Shown piece by piece: positions 1 to 6,556 of a DNA stretch of 9,953 nucleotides (position 1 is the first letter of the stretch; every line of letters starts with the position of its first letter). The position numbers and the translations under genes are program-made. The stretch covers positions 1 to 9,953 of the forward strand of contig DGGQ01000184.1 in NCBI GenBank assembly GCA_002392275.1, read 5' to 3'. The notes under the pieces were generated by a model. The model did not search any database. It was not told the origin of the DNA and worked only from the letters and a program-made list of their open reading frames with translations. Source of the stretch: Treponema sp. UBA3870 (GTDB lineage: Bacteria; Spirochaetota; Spirochaetia; Treponematales; Treponemataceae).

Positions 1-2180
1 CAATCCTTGTAATCCAGCTTTCAAACCCGGCCTACTACAATCCTTTCGACTATCCGAACAGGGCCATGTCCAGACAGCAGTATGTTCTTGACGAGCTTGT
101 TGAAGACGGATACATCACCAAGGAGGAGGCCGACGAAAGTTTTGACGACTACTGGGCAAACTTTGACTACCTCCGCTCAAATGCAACTGTCGCACAGATG
201 AGGGTTGACAACGCCCCATGGTTCAGCGAATATGTCCGGCGCGAGCTTAACGGAATGCTCTACGGAACAGACGACATCTACACAGGTGGATTTACAGTCA
301 ACACTACCCTCAACCTTTCACACCAGAAAGTCGCCGAGGATGTAATGGCGGACTACATAAAATACGCAAACGATGTCCACAGCCAGACAATATCGGGAAC
401 AAAGCGAAGCACGTTCAGCAGCTACGCGCCTTTCACAGAACTTGTGGCTCTCACATTCAACCTCCCTTTAATCAAGACGGGAGACAAGAGAAACAAAACT
501 CTAACCACAAACGAGTTTGCGAACAACATCAACCCGCTGCTTGACATAGTTTCCATGATGACGGGGGCCACGCAGCTAAAAACAGAGCTGGTTTCTGAGG
601 GCCACAAAATACGCAACAAGAGCAAGGAATCCTCACGGGTTGAGGGAACTATGATTGCCCTCGAAAACAAGACGGGCTATGTGGATGCGATAGTTGGAGG
701 CTCCACGTTCGACTACTCCAACCAATACATCAGGGCGGTGCAGTCATATCTACAGCCAGGCTCATCGTTCAAGCCGCTCTACTACTCCGCAGCAATCGAC
801 GCGCAGGTTGTGACAATGACAAGCACAATCAGCGACACGCCAACGGCATTCACCAACGCAAACGGCTCAATCTATCTTCCGCAAAACTATCTTGGCTCAT
901 GGAAGGGAGAGGTCGAAGTCTGGTACGCACTTGCAGCATCGCTCAACATACCTGCACTTAGGATTCTTGACATGGTTGGATTCGACGCAGCAATAGCACG
1001 TTCGACGGACCTTCTCGGAATTCCACAGTCAGAATGGGAGGAACGCGCAATCCTGCCTGTGTACGCACTTGGACTTGGAGTCTGCTCAATACGGCCTATA
1101 GAACTTGCAAGGGCGTTCGCAATATTCGCAAACAATGGAGAGGAAGTAATTCCAATCTGCATACGAAATATCGAAGACAAGAACGGAAACATAATTCGCG
1201 ATGTCGAGCAGGAGACAATCAACAAAAAACGAGCAAAGGGCGAGGACGTGCAGATTATCTCAAAGCAGAATGCGTTCATCATGCAGGAGATGCTGAAAAA
1301 GACGGTCTCCGGTGGTACGCTCTACAATGGAGCAAGGTTCAGCTCAACGCTTGAAAAGATTGGAAAGAACAAGGGAACCGGATACAAGTTCACATTCAAG
1401 AATGAAAACGGTCAGTCATTTGACATGCCGGTTGCAGGAAAAACTGGTACAACACAGAACTGGGCCGACGCGTGGGCAGTTGGATTCACACCTTACTATA
1501 CCTCGGTCTTCTGGTTTGGATTTGACATGCCGGGAGAGACGCTCGGTCTTTCGATGACGGGATCTGCAATCTCAGCTCCAGCATGGGGCGACTTTATGCA
1601 CGAAATACACATTGGAAAAGCGTACAAGCCTTTCTTTGACAAAATGCCGGCCGGTGTCGTAAAGGCAAAAGTCTGTGCGGAATCCGGCTTCCTTGCGACA
1701 TCGAAGTGTCCAAAAGTTGTTGAGGGATACTTCCTTTCAGGGACCGAGCCAAAAGAGGACTGCGAGCTTCACCTTTACCAGACAGCCGAAAAAACAGCGT
1801 ATTCACGTTTCGAGTGGGCAAAATACGGCGCGATGGGCTACGACCAGTTGAACTATGTCGAAGGACTCAAGCTTGACCTTGACTTCCTGTCAGACGGCTC
1901 AGAACGTGAGGAGCTTATGAACAATCTCTTCGGGGACGACTCTGATTCTGGAGAGGGATTTGCTACAGAGGACAACAGCGGATGGGAATCATTCTTCTCC
2001 GACTACAGTGATGGCAACACTGAAGAAGATTCAACAGCCAGCACACAGAATTCTGATCAGCAGAGTGCCGATGTGCCTAAGAAAACAGAAGAAACTGTCG
2101 AAAATGAATCAACGGGAGGTGGCACTGATTCCGGGACTGAAGCCTCGGGCGGTAGTGACCTGTCATCCTTCTTCGAGTGA
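1..2180 (+). CDS. Penicillin-binding protein 1A-type peptidoglycan synthase, class A (5' end outside window)
   Basis: C-terminal part of a bifunctional class A penicillin-binding protein, which polymerises and cross-links peptidoglycan on the outer face of the inner membrane. The frame is open from position 3, and codons before the ATG at 66 encode SNPAYYNPFDYPNRA, typical of the end of the glycosyltransferase (GT51) domain, so that ATG is internal and the catalytic part of GT51 lies upstream. Counting Met at 66 as residue 1, the transpeptidase has its SxxK nucleophile motif (SSFK, 233-236, S233 at base 762), SxN (SLN, 292-294) and KTG (KTGTT, 459-463). A cysteine-bearing module follows at about 536-569 (C537, C548, C566, H569), a pattern common after class A transpeptidase domains. 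A region of about 70 residues (122-191) precedes the transpeptidase core. The last 95 residues are low-complexity, rich in Asp, Glu, Ser, Thr and Gly, and probably disordered in the periplasm. The family call is firm; PBP1A against other class A paralogues is less so. Confidence 0.95.
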   Translation, partial: ILVIQLSNPAYYNPFDYPNRAMSRQQYVLDELVEDGYITKEEADESFDDYWANFDYLRSNATVAQMRVDNAPWFSEYVRRELNGMLYGTDDIYTGGFTVNTTLNLSHQKVAEDVMADYIKYANDVHSQTISGTKRSTFSSYAPFTELVALTFNLPLIKTGDKRNKTLTTNEFANNINPLLDIVSMMTGATQLKTELVSEGHKIRNKSKESSRVEGTMIALENKTGYVDAIVGGSTFDYSNQYIRAVQSYLQPGSSFKPLYYSAAIDAQVVTMTSTISDTPTAFTNANGSIYLPQNYLGSWKGEVEVWYALAASLNIPALRILDMVGFDAAIARSTDLLGIPQSEWEERAILPVYALGLGVCSIRPIELARAFAIFANNGEEVIPICIRNIEDKNGNIIRDVEQETINKKRAKGEDVQIISKQNAFIMQEMLKKTVSGGTLYNGARFSSTLEKIGKNKGTGYKFTFKNENGQSFDMPVAGKTGTTQNWADAWAVGFTPYYTSVFWFGFDMPGETLGLSMTGSAISAPAWGDFMHEIHIGKAYKPFFDKMPAGVVKAKVCAESGFLATSKCPKVVEGYFLSGTEPKEDCELHLYQTAEKTAYSRFEWAKYGAMGYDQLNYVEGLKLDLDFLSDGSEREELMNNLFGDDSDSGEGFATEDNSGWESFFSDYSDGNTEEDSTASTQNSDQQSADVPKKTEETVENESTGGGTDSGTEASGGSDLSSFFE

Positions 2181-2200
2181 GCGGACCCGCTCCTAAATAC

Positions 2201-2206
2201 GGAGGG
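2201..2206 (+). promoter_or_regulatory. Ribosome binding site of the ParB-domain gene
   Basis: GGAGGG lies 5 bases before the ATG at 2212. It is a strong Shine-Dalgarno sequence inside the 31-base gap after the PBP stop codon and fixes the start of the small downstream gene. I see no promoter in this gap, so the gene is probably cotranscribed with the PBP gene. Confidence 0.8.
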
Positions 2207-2211
2207 CGCAA

Positions 2212-2631
2212 ATGAATGTGGTGCACGTTGACATAAACAAAATAAAAGTAAAAAAAAGAGTCCGCAAGGATTTGGGCGACCTTAAACCACTGAAGGACAG
2301 CCTGAGAACCTACGGACTGATGAATCCAATTACAATCAACTCAAAATATGAGCTTATAGCTGGTGAGCGTCGGCTTGAAGCCGCAAAGGCTCTTGGTTGG
2401 CCAATGATTGACGCGATAATGCTCCAGCAGGAAATCAATTCCGTCACAAAGCTCGAAATGGAGATTGAGGAAAACAACCAGCGCAAGGAATTCACCGATG
2501 AGGAACTTCTTGATGGCTACAAGCGTCTCAATAAACTAAAGAACCCCTCCATCTTCCGAAGGATTATGAATTTCTTTGTCCGCCTGTTTGAAAAGATTGG
2601 AGAATTTTTCAAGGGTCTGTTCAAAAAGTGA
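2212..2631 (+). CDS. Small ParB N-terminal-like domain protein with amphipathic C-terminal helix
   Basis: A 139-residue protein whose first 108 or so residues resemble the N-terminal domain of ParB/Spo0J/Noc proteins, the fold that binds CTP in chromosome-partition ParB. Visible motifs are the L-x2-S-x3-GL-x2-PI strand region (27-40), GERRLEAAKALG (51-62, the GERR box) and ENNQR (87-91, in the place of the ENxQR box), followed by a helix DEELLDGYKRL (96-106) as in ParB. The helix-turn-helix and C-terminal dimerisation domains of true ParB are absent. In their place residues 112-139 form a predicted amphipathic helix: Ile, Phe, Leu, Met and Val at 114, 115, 118, 119, 122, 125, 126, 129, 133, 136 and 137, with seven Arg/Lys against two Glu. 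This suggests peripheral membrane binding; that is inference. The gene follows the PBP gene by 31 bases and ends just before a terminator. Nucleotide binding and function are untested, and ParB-type DNA partitioning seems unlikely without the helix-turn-helix. Confidence 0.85.
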   Translation: MNVVHVDINKIKVKKRVRKDLGDLKPLKDSLRTYGLMNPITINSKYELIAGERRLEAAKALGWPMIDAIMLQQEINSVTKLEMEIEENNQRKEFTDEELLDGYKRLNKLKNPSIFRRIMNFFVRLFEKIGEFFKGLFKK

Positions 2632-2646
2632 TAAAAAGACAGGGAC

Positions 2647-2689
2647 AAAAAAAGCTGCCCAGGATTGATTTTTCTTGGACAGCTTTTTT
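2647..2689. terminator. Bidirectional intrinsic terminator between the ParB-domain gene and tyrS
   Basis: An A-tract (2647-2653) and GCTG (2654-2657) pair with CAGC (2680-2683) and a T-tract (2684-2689). After one C/A mismatch, an inner stem CCAGGA (2659-2664) pairs with TCTTGG (2673-2678), with one G-T wobble, around an 8-base loop. Read on either strand the hairpin is followed by six or seven T residues, so it can end transcription of both converging units: the PBP/ParB-domain pair on plus and tyrS on minus. Confidence 0.9.
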
Positions 2690-2706
2690 GTTTTATGGCA
2701 TCGATA

Positions 2707-3951
2707 CTATTTGAGCACAACCCTGGCAAACTTTTTCTTTCCGGCCTTCACAACAAACTCACCATCGGAATCAGCGTCGGCAAGGGTCAGTGCGGCCTTG
2801 ACATCGGAAATGGATTTTCCATTGACAGACGCGCCTCCCTGCTGGACAAGTCTTCTGGCATCGGATTTTGTTGCGCAGAGCTTTGTATTGAAATACAGGT
2901 CGCAGACATTCATTCCATTTTCAAAATCGGCACGCGGAAGCTCAACGGTAGGCATGGATGTCTTGTCCCCTTCTCCACTGAACGCAGCCTTCGCACCGGA
3001 CAGCGCCTTGTCGGCCTCATCCTTTCCGTGGATAACAAGAGTCACCTCGTAGGCAAGTCTTTCCTTCGCAGCATTTATGTCGCCCGCGCAGATTGATTCA
3101 ATCTCGTCAATCTCCAGGAAAGTAAACAGTAGGAAGAATTTTTTGACATCGGCATCGGGAACATTGCGCCAATACTGGAAGAAATCAAAAACGCTTGTCA
3201 GATTCTTGTCCAAAAAGATTGCGCCCTTCTCTGACTTGCCCATCTTCTTTCCGTCCGCACGCATAATCAACGGGAACGTGAGACCGTAGACCTCGTGCTG
3301 CTTGTTAAGCTCGGTTGTCCCCCCCATCTTGCGGCGAATCAAATCAACACCGGCAGTTATGTTGCCCCACTGGTCCGCGCCACCAATCTGGAGATCCATG
3401 TTGTATTTCTGGTGGAGCATGTAAAAGTCGAAGGCCTGCAAAAGCTGGTAGTTGAACTCGATAAAAGAAAGCCCCCTCTCCAGACGCAGCCTGTACTCCT
3501 CATAAGTGAGCATCTTGTTCACGCTGAAACATGAACCAATGTCACGCAAAAAATCTATATAGTTCAGGTTCTCAAGCCAGTCCTTGTTGTTGACGGCAAG
3601 AGCATGTTCACCATCGAAACCAAGAAAACTGTCCAGCTGCTTTTTGATGCTCTCAACATTTGCGTCAATCTGGGAGTAGTCAAGCAGCTTGCGCATCTCG
3701 GTCTTTCCACTTGGGTCGCCGATTCGTCCAGTTCCACCACCAATCAGTGCCACGCCCCTGTGACCAAATTTCAGAAGATGGCGGAAAGCGAAAAACGGAA
3801 CCATGTGTCCAATATGAAGGCTTGGACCGGTTGGATCGCAGCCGACATAAAAAGTGATTGGCCCATTGTCCATGCGGTCAGAAAGTGCTTCCAAATCAGT
3901 GCACTGGTTAAAAAATCCACGCGCCTGAAGAGTTTCTATTGCCTTGTTCAT
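2707..3951 (-). CDS. tyrS: Tyrosyl-tRNA synthetase (TyrRS)
   Basis: Cytoplasmic class I aminoacyl-tRNA synthetase that activates tyrosine with ATP and charges tRNA-Tyr. The protein is 414 residues, normal for the bacterial type (about 420). The class I signatures are HIGH (46-49, in TGPSLHIGH) and KMGKS (236-240, the KMSKS loop). Tyrosine-recognition residues Y168, Q172 and D175 fall in NYQLLQAFDF, matching the Tyr/Gln/Asp set known in Bacillus TyrRS, and GGADQWGN lies at 190-197. An S4-type RNA-binding domain occupies about 348-414 (DARRLVQQGGASVNG). The start at 3951 is chosen over an in-frame ATG at 3987 because GGAGG lies 6 bases before it, because TyrRS homologues begin near this point, and because the predicted transcript starts downstream of 3987. 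The leader is only about 20 bases, so there is no room for a T-box. The gene appears to be monocistronic, with its own promoter and terminator. Confidence 0.97.
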   Translation of the reverse strand: MNKAIETLQARGFFNQCTDLEALSDRMDNGPITFYVGCDPTGPSLHIGHMVPFFAFRHLLKFGHRGVALIGGGTGRIGDPSGKTEMRKLLDYSQIDANVESIKKQLDSFLGFDGEHALAVNNKDWLENLNYIDFLRDIGSCFSVNKMLTYEEYRLRLERGLSFIEFNYQLLQAFDFYMLHQKYNMDLQIGGADQWGNITAGVDLIRRKMGGTTELNKQHEVYGLTFPLIMRADGKKMGKSEKGAIFLDKNLTSVFDFFQYWRNVPDADVKKFFLLFTFLEIDEIESICAGDINAAKERLAYEVTLVIHGKDEADKALSGAKAAFSGEGDKTSMPTVELPRADFENGMNVCDLYFNTKLCATKSDARRLVQQGGASVNGKSISDVKAALTLADADSDGEFVVKAGKKKFARVVLK

Positions 3952-3957
3952 AAAAAA

Positions 3958-3962
3958 CCTCC
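3958..3962 (-). promoter_or_regulatory. Ribosome binding site of tyrS
   Basis: On the minus strand GGAGG ends 6 bases before the ATG at 3951. It decides the start codon: the longer reading frame from 3987 would add 12 residues and has no comparable site. Confidence 0.85.
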
Positions 3963-3977
3963 ATTTTATAGAGCAAA

Positions 3978-4006
3978 AATTTATCATGGCAAAAACATTG
4001 TGTCAA
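3978..4006 (-). promoter_or_regulatory. Sigma-70-type promoter of tyrS
   Basis: On the minus strand a perfect TTGACA (-35, 4001-4006) is followed after 17 bases by TAAATT (-10, 3978-3983, four of six matches to TATAAT). Transcription would begin at about 3971, giving a leader of about 20 bases that carries the GGAGG site. Assigned by sequence match and spacing only. Confidence 0.65.
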
Positions 4007-4028
4007 GGAGTGGCAAGCAATCAACATT

Positions 4029-4055
4029 TTGGAAAAAAAACCGACAATATAAAGT
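4029..4055 (+). promoter_or_regulatory. Possible promoter of the exported-protein/nadE/rlmJ cluster
   Basis: The cluster must start within the divergent region 3952-4087, because tyrS on its left is transcribed away from it. The best candidate I find is TTGGAA (4029-4034) and TAAAGT (4050-4055) with a short 15-base spacer; TATAAA at 4048-4053 is an alternative -10. Neither pair is convincing, and the location is supported mainly by context. Confidence 0.3.
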
Positions 4056-4075
4056 AACCGTTTACTTGTACGGGG

Positions 4076-4083
4076 AAGGTGGG
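4076..4083 (+). promoter_or_regulatory. Ribosome binding site of the small exported protein
   Basis: AAGGTGGG, one mismatch from AAGGAGG, ends 4 bases before the ATG at 4088. It overlaps the alternative in-frame GTG at 4079 and so argues for the ATG as the real start. Confidence 0.6.
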
Positions 4084-4087
4084 AAAA

Positions 4088-4480
4088 ATGACCAGCAGGA
4101 AAAAAGGAATTGTGGCGGCGTTCTGCGCTGTCTTTGCTTTGTGCGGTGGACTTTGTTTTGCAGAGGACGGAGACTACTATCTTGAGGTGGATGAATATCT
4201 TGGGCAGCCAGTCGAATCCGTCGAGGCAATGCTTGGAACTCCATCGGAGGATGACGTGGACATAATCTACGCGGACTACAAATGCACTTCGGCACTTGAC
4301 CCGGAATACAGCATGTATTTTCCGAGTGAAGAATTAAAGGACGGTGTGAAAGTCAGAATCGTGGTTTGGGAATCAGCGGAAATCTGCTCTATTGTTTGGG
4401 CCAGACAGGATTTTGACAACTACGGTGACTGGATTGTTTTCACATCTGTCGCGCATGACGACAACATAAAGTTTCAATAA
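4088..4480 (+). CDS. Small exported protein of unknown function, possibly BamE/SmpA-like
   Basis: 130 residues from the ATG at 4088; a GTG at 4079 would add three residues. The N-terminus is a signal peptide: basic MTSRKK, a hydrophobic core IVAAFCAVFALCGGLCFA, and a likely signal peptidase I site after CFA (about residue 25). Cysteines in the core (13, 19, 23) are preceded by Phe, Leu and Leu, so none makes a normal lipobox. The mature part is about 105 residues and acidic, with two cysteines (66, 100). The stretch EYLGQPVESVEAMLGTPSED (36-55) resembles the opening helix-turn of BamE/SmpA-type and similar small periplasmic domains, where a G-x-S/P-x3-V-x3-LG-x-P pattern is common. That match is short and gives no function. 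The gene heads a probable operon with nadE, only 9 bases away, but nothing suggests a role in NAD metabolism. Confidence 0.75.
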   Translation: MTSRKKGIVAAFCAVFALCGGLCFAEDGDYYLEVDEYLGQPVESVEAMLGTPSEDDVDIIYADYKCTSALDPEYSMYFPSEELKDGVKVRIVVWESAEICSIVWARQDFDNYGDWIVFTSVAHDDNIKFQ

Positions 4481-4489
4481 TACTGACTT

Positions 4490-6556
4490 ATGACTTACGA
4501 TATTTTTAGAGCAGGATGCGCCTCACCTAAAATCAGGGTGGCGGACTGCAATTACAACTCGGAACAGATAATCGACACAATCAAGGAGGCGGACAAAAAG
4601 GATATCCGTCTTCTGGTTTTCCCGGAGCTGTGTGTTACAGGCTACACATGTTCGGACCTTTTTTTGCAGCAGACACTCAGGGAATCCGCAAAGAATGCCG
4701 TCGAACAGATTGCGGAATGCACGAAGGACACAAAGGTTCTTTCCGCCGTGGGACTTCCATTTGAGTTTTCCGGCTCACTCTACAACTGCGCCGCATACAT
4801 TTTCAAGGGACAGATTGTCGCCCTCATTCCAAAATCTTTCATACCGAACTACAGCGAATTCTACGAAAGAAGATGGTTCTCCCCTGCCACTCCAAACCTG
4901 CCCCAGACTGTGTTCTTTTCCGAAAATTTTCCGGAGCTGCCATTTGGAACCGACATAATGATTCAGGACGAATCCAGCCCTTCAATCACAATTGCCACGG
5001 AGATTTGCGAGGACCTTTGGGTTCCACTTCCACCTTCAAGCGAAAGCGCAATGTCGGGTGCGACAATAATTGCGAACCTTAGCGCGAGCAACGAGGTTGT
5101 CGGAAAGGCGGAGTACAGGAGAATGTTGGTTGCGTCCCATTCCGCAAAGACTGTCACAGCCTACATCTATGCGAACGCCGGACATGACGAAAGCACAACG
5201 GATATGGTTTTCTCTGGACACAACCTTATTGCCCTGAACGGAACAATAAAGGCGGAATCAAAACTTTTTGACGACTGCGGAAATATTTTGTTCTGCGACC
5301 TTGATATTGGAAGAATAACACAGGACCGGACCAGAACCACCACGTTCAAAAGCTGCACGGAAAAATGGCTTCACGACCCCTACGACTCTTACCGAAAAGT
5401 CACAGTCAAGTTTGATGAGAACACATTTGCGGGAAAGAAAAACAGCGGCGGGCGAATTGGCTTCAGTGCTGACGATTCAGAAAAAAATAATGGGGACAAA
5501 AATAAAATTCTGGACTACATTGCTCCCCATCCATTTGTGCCAGAGGGAAAAAAGGAGCGTGAAGAAAGATGCCATGCCGTAATTGAAATGCAGGCGGAAG
5601 GACTTGCAAAACGTCTAAGGCACATCAACGCGCAGGGAGCCGTAATTGGTTTGAGCGGTGGTCTGGATTCGACTCTCGCACTTCTTGTAACAGCCGAGGC
5701 ATTTGACAAATGTGGAATTGGAAGGGAAAATATTTCAGCAATCACAATGCCATGCTTTGGCACTACGGACAGGACATACACAAACGCATGCACGCTTGCA
5801 AAAAAAATTGGAGCCACGCTGATTGAGATTGACATAAAAAAAGCCGTGACCCAGCACTTTGCCGACATAGGACAGGACCCCTCAAAACACGATGTCACCT
5901 ACGAAAATTCCCAGGCGCGTGAAAGGACACAGATTCTTATGGACTTCGCGAACAAGACCGGTGGAATTGTAATCGGAACAGGGGACCTGAGCGAGCTTGC
6001 CCTTGGATGGTGCACATACAACGGCGACCAGATGAGCATGTACGGAGTCAACAGTTCCATACCAAAAACTCTTGTGCGCTATCTTGTGCAGTGGTTTGCG
6101 GACAAAGCTGATTCGGAGAAAAAAAAGGAACTCGGTGATGTGCTTTCCGATATACTCTCGACACCGGTAAGCCCAGAACTTATCCCGCCCGAGGGAAAAA
6201 ATATAAGCCAAAAGACGGAGGAACTTGTTGGTCCCTACGAGCTTCATGATTTTTTCCTTTACTATGTTCTTCGTTGGGGATTCAGCCCGAAAAAAATTTT
6301 CTTTTTTGCACGCCAGGTCTTTGTAGGGAAAAAAGCAGACGGATGCGACTACGAATACACGGAGGAAATAATCTTCAAGTGGCTCAAAACTTTTTACAGG
6401 AGATTTTTCACACAACAGTTCAAGAGAAGCTGTATGCCGGATGGCGCAAAAGTTGGTACAGTCAGTCTTTCACCACGCGGTGACTGGAGGATGCCAAGCG
6501 ACGCTTCTGGCTCGGTATGGATGAAAGAACTTGACGACATGGAAAAGGAAATCTGA
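4490..6556 (+). CDS. nadE: Glutamine-dependent NAD+ synthetase
   Basis: Makes NAD+ from nicotinic acid adenine dinucleotide, ATP and glutamine, the last step of NAD synthesis, in the cytoplasm. The 688-residue length fits the two-domain, M. tuberculosis-type enzyme. The N-terminal nitrilase-fold amidotransferase (about 5-300) shows the Glu-Lys-Cys triad: E46 in FPELCVTGYTC, K115 in IPKSFIPNY and C173 in TEICEDLW. It releases ammonia from glutamine, which passes to the C-terminal synthetase. That domain (about 350-688) has the ATP pyrophosphatase loop SGGLDS (389-394) and the conserved GTGDLSELALGWCTYNGDQ (496-513). A hydrophilic Lys/Asn/Gly-rich linker (about 312-340) joins the two. The start is set by N-terminal homology (FRAGCASPKIRVAD). 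No Shine-Dalgarno sequence precedes it, so translation may be coupled to the gene 9 bases upstream. The stop codon overlaps the rlmJ start. Confidence 0.97.
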   Translation: MTYDIFRAGCASPKIRVADCNYNSEQIIDTIKEADKKDIRLLVFPELCVTGYTCSDLFLQQTLRESAKNAVEQIAECTKDTKVLSAVGLPFEFSGSLYNCAAYIFKGQIVALIPKSFIPNYSEFYERRWFSPATPNLPQTVFFSENFPELPFGTDIMIQDESSPSITIATEICEDLWVPLPPSSESAMSGATIIANLSASNEVVGKAEYRRMLVASHSAKTVTAYIYANAGHDESTTDMVFSGHNLIALNGTIKAESKLFDDCGNILFCDLDIGRITQDRTRTTTFKSCTEKWLHDPYDSYRKVTVKFDENTFAGKKNSGGRIGFSADDSEKNNGDKNKILDYIAPHPFVPEGKKEREERCHAVIEMQAEGLAKRLRHINAQGAVIGLSGGLDSTLALLVTAEAFDKCGIGRENISAITMPCFGTTDRTYTNACTLAKKIGATLIEIDIKKAVTQHFADIGQDPSKHDVTYENSQARERTQILMDFANKTGGIVIGTGDLSELALGWCTYNGDQMSMYGVNSSIPKTLVRYLVQWFADKADSEKKKELGDVLSDILSTPVSPELIPPEGKNISQKTEELVGPYELHDFFLYYVLRWGFSPKKIFFFARQVFVGKKADGCDYEYTEEIIFKWLKTFYRRFFTQQFKRSCMPDGAKVGTVSLSPRGDWRMPSDASGSVWMKELDDMEKEI
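6545..6549 (+). promoter_or_regulatory. Ribosome binding site of rlmJ inside nadE
   Basis: AAGGA within the last codons of nadE ends 6 bases before the rlmJ ATG at 6556. It supports this start and independent as well as coupled initiation. Confidence 0.55.

Larger units (their letters stand above)
3952..4087. other. Divergent intergenic region between tyrS and the exported-protein gene
   Basis: The only non-convergent gap of any length in the window, 136 bases and AT-rich. It holds the tyrS promoter and ribosome site on the minus strand and the ribosome site and an uncertain promoter for the plus-strand cluster. I found no clear operator dyad, riboswitch or T-box. The A-tract at 4033-4040 may bend the DNA between the two promoters. 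No gap in the window without a gene exceeds 300 bases. Confidence 0.6.

Noticed and set aside
66..68. ATG at 66 as the start of the PBP gene
   Set aside because: The frame is open to the window edge and the codons before it encode conserved PBP1A sequence, so it is an internal methionine.
2179..2192. Small inverted repeat GAGCGG/CCGCTC at the PBP stop codon
   Set aside because: The stem is only 5-6 bases with a 2-4 base loop and no T-tract follows, so it is not an intrinsic terminator; the next gene is probably cotranscribed.
3952..3987. Longer tyrS reading frame from an ATG at 3987
   Set aside because: The GGAGG site and TyrRS homology both place the start at 3951, and the predicted transcription start lies downstream of 3987.
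3952..4000. T-box or other tRNA-sensing leader before tyrS
   Set aside because: The predicted leader is only about 20 bases, too short for any T-box element.
5882..6415. Minus-strand open frame of 177 codons opposite nadE
   Set aside because: It overlaps the conserved synthetase domain, has no supporting ribosome site that I could identify, and resembles no family I know.
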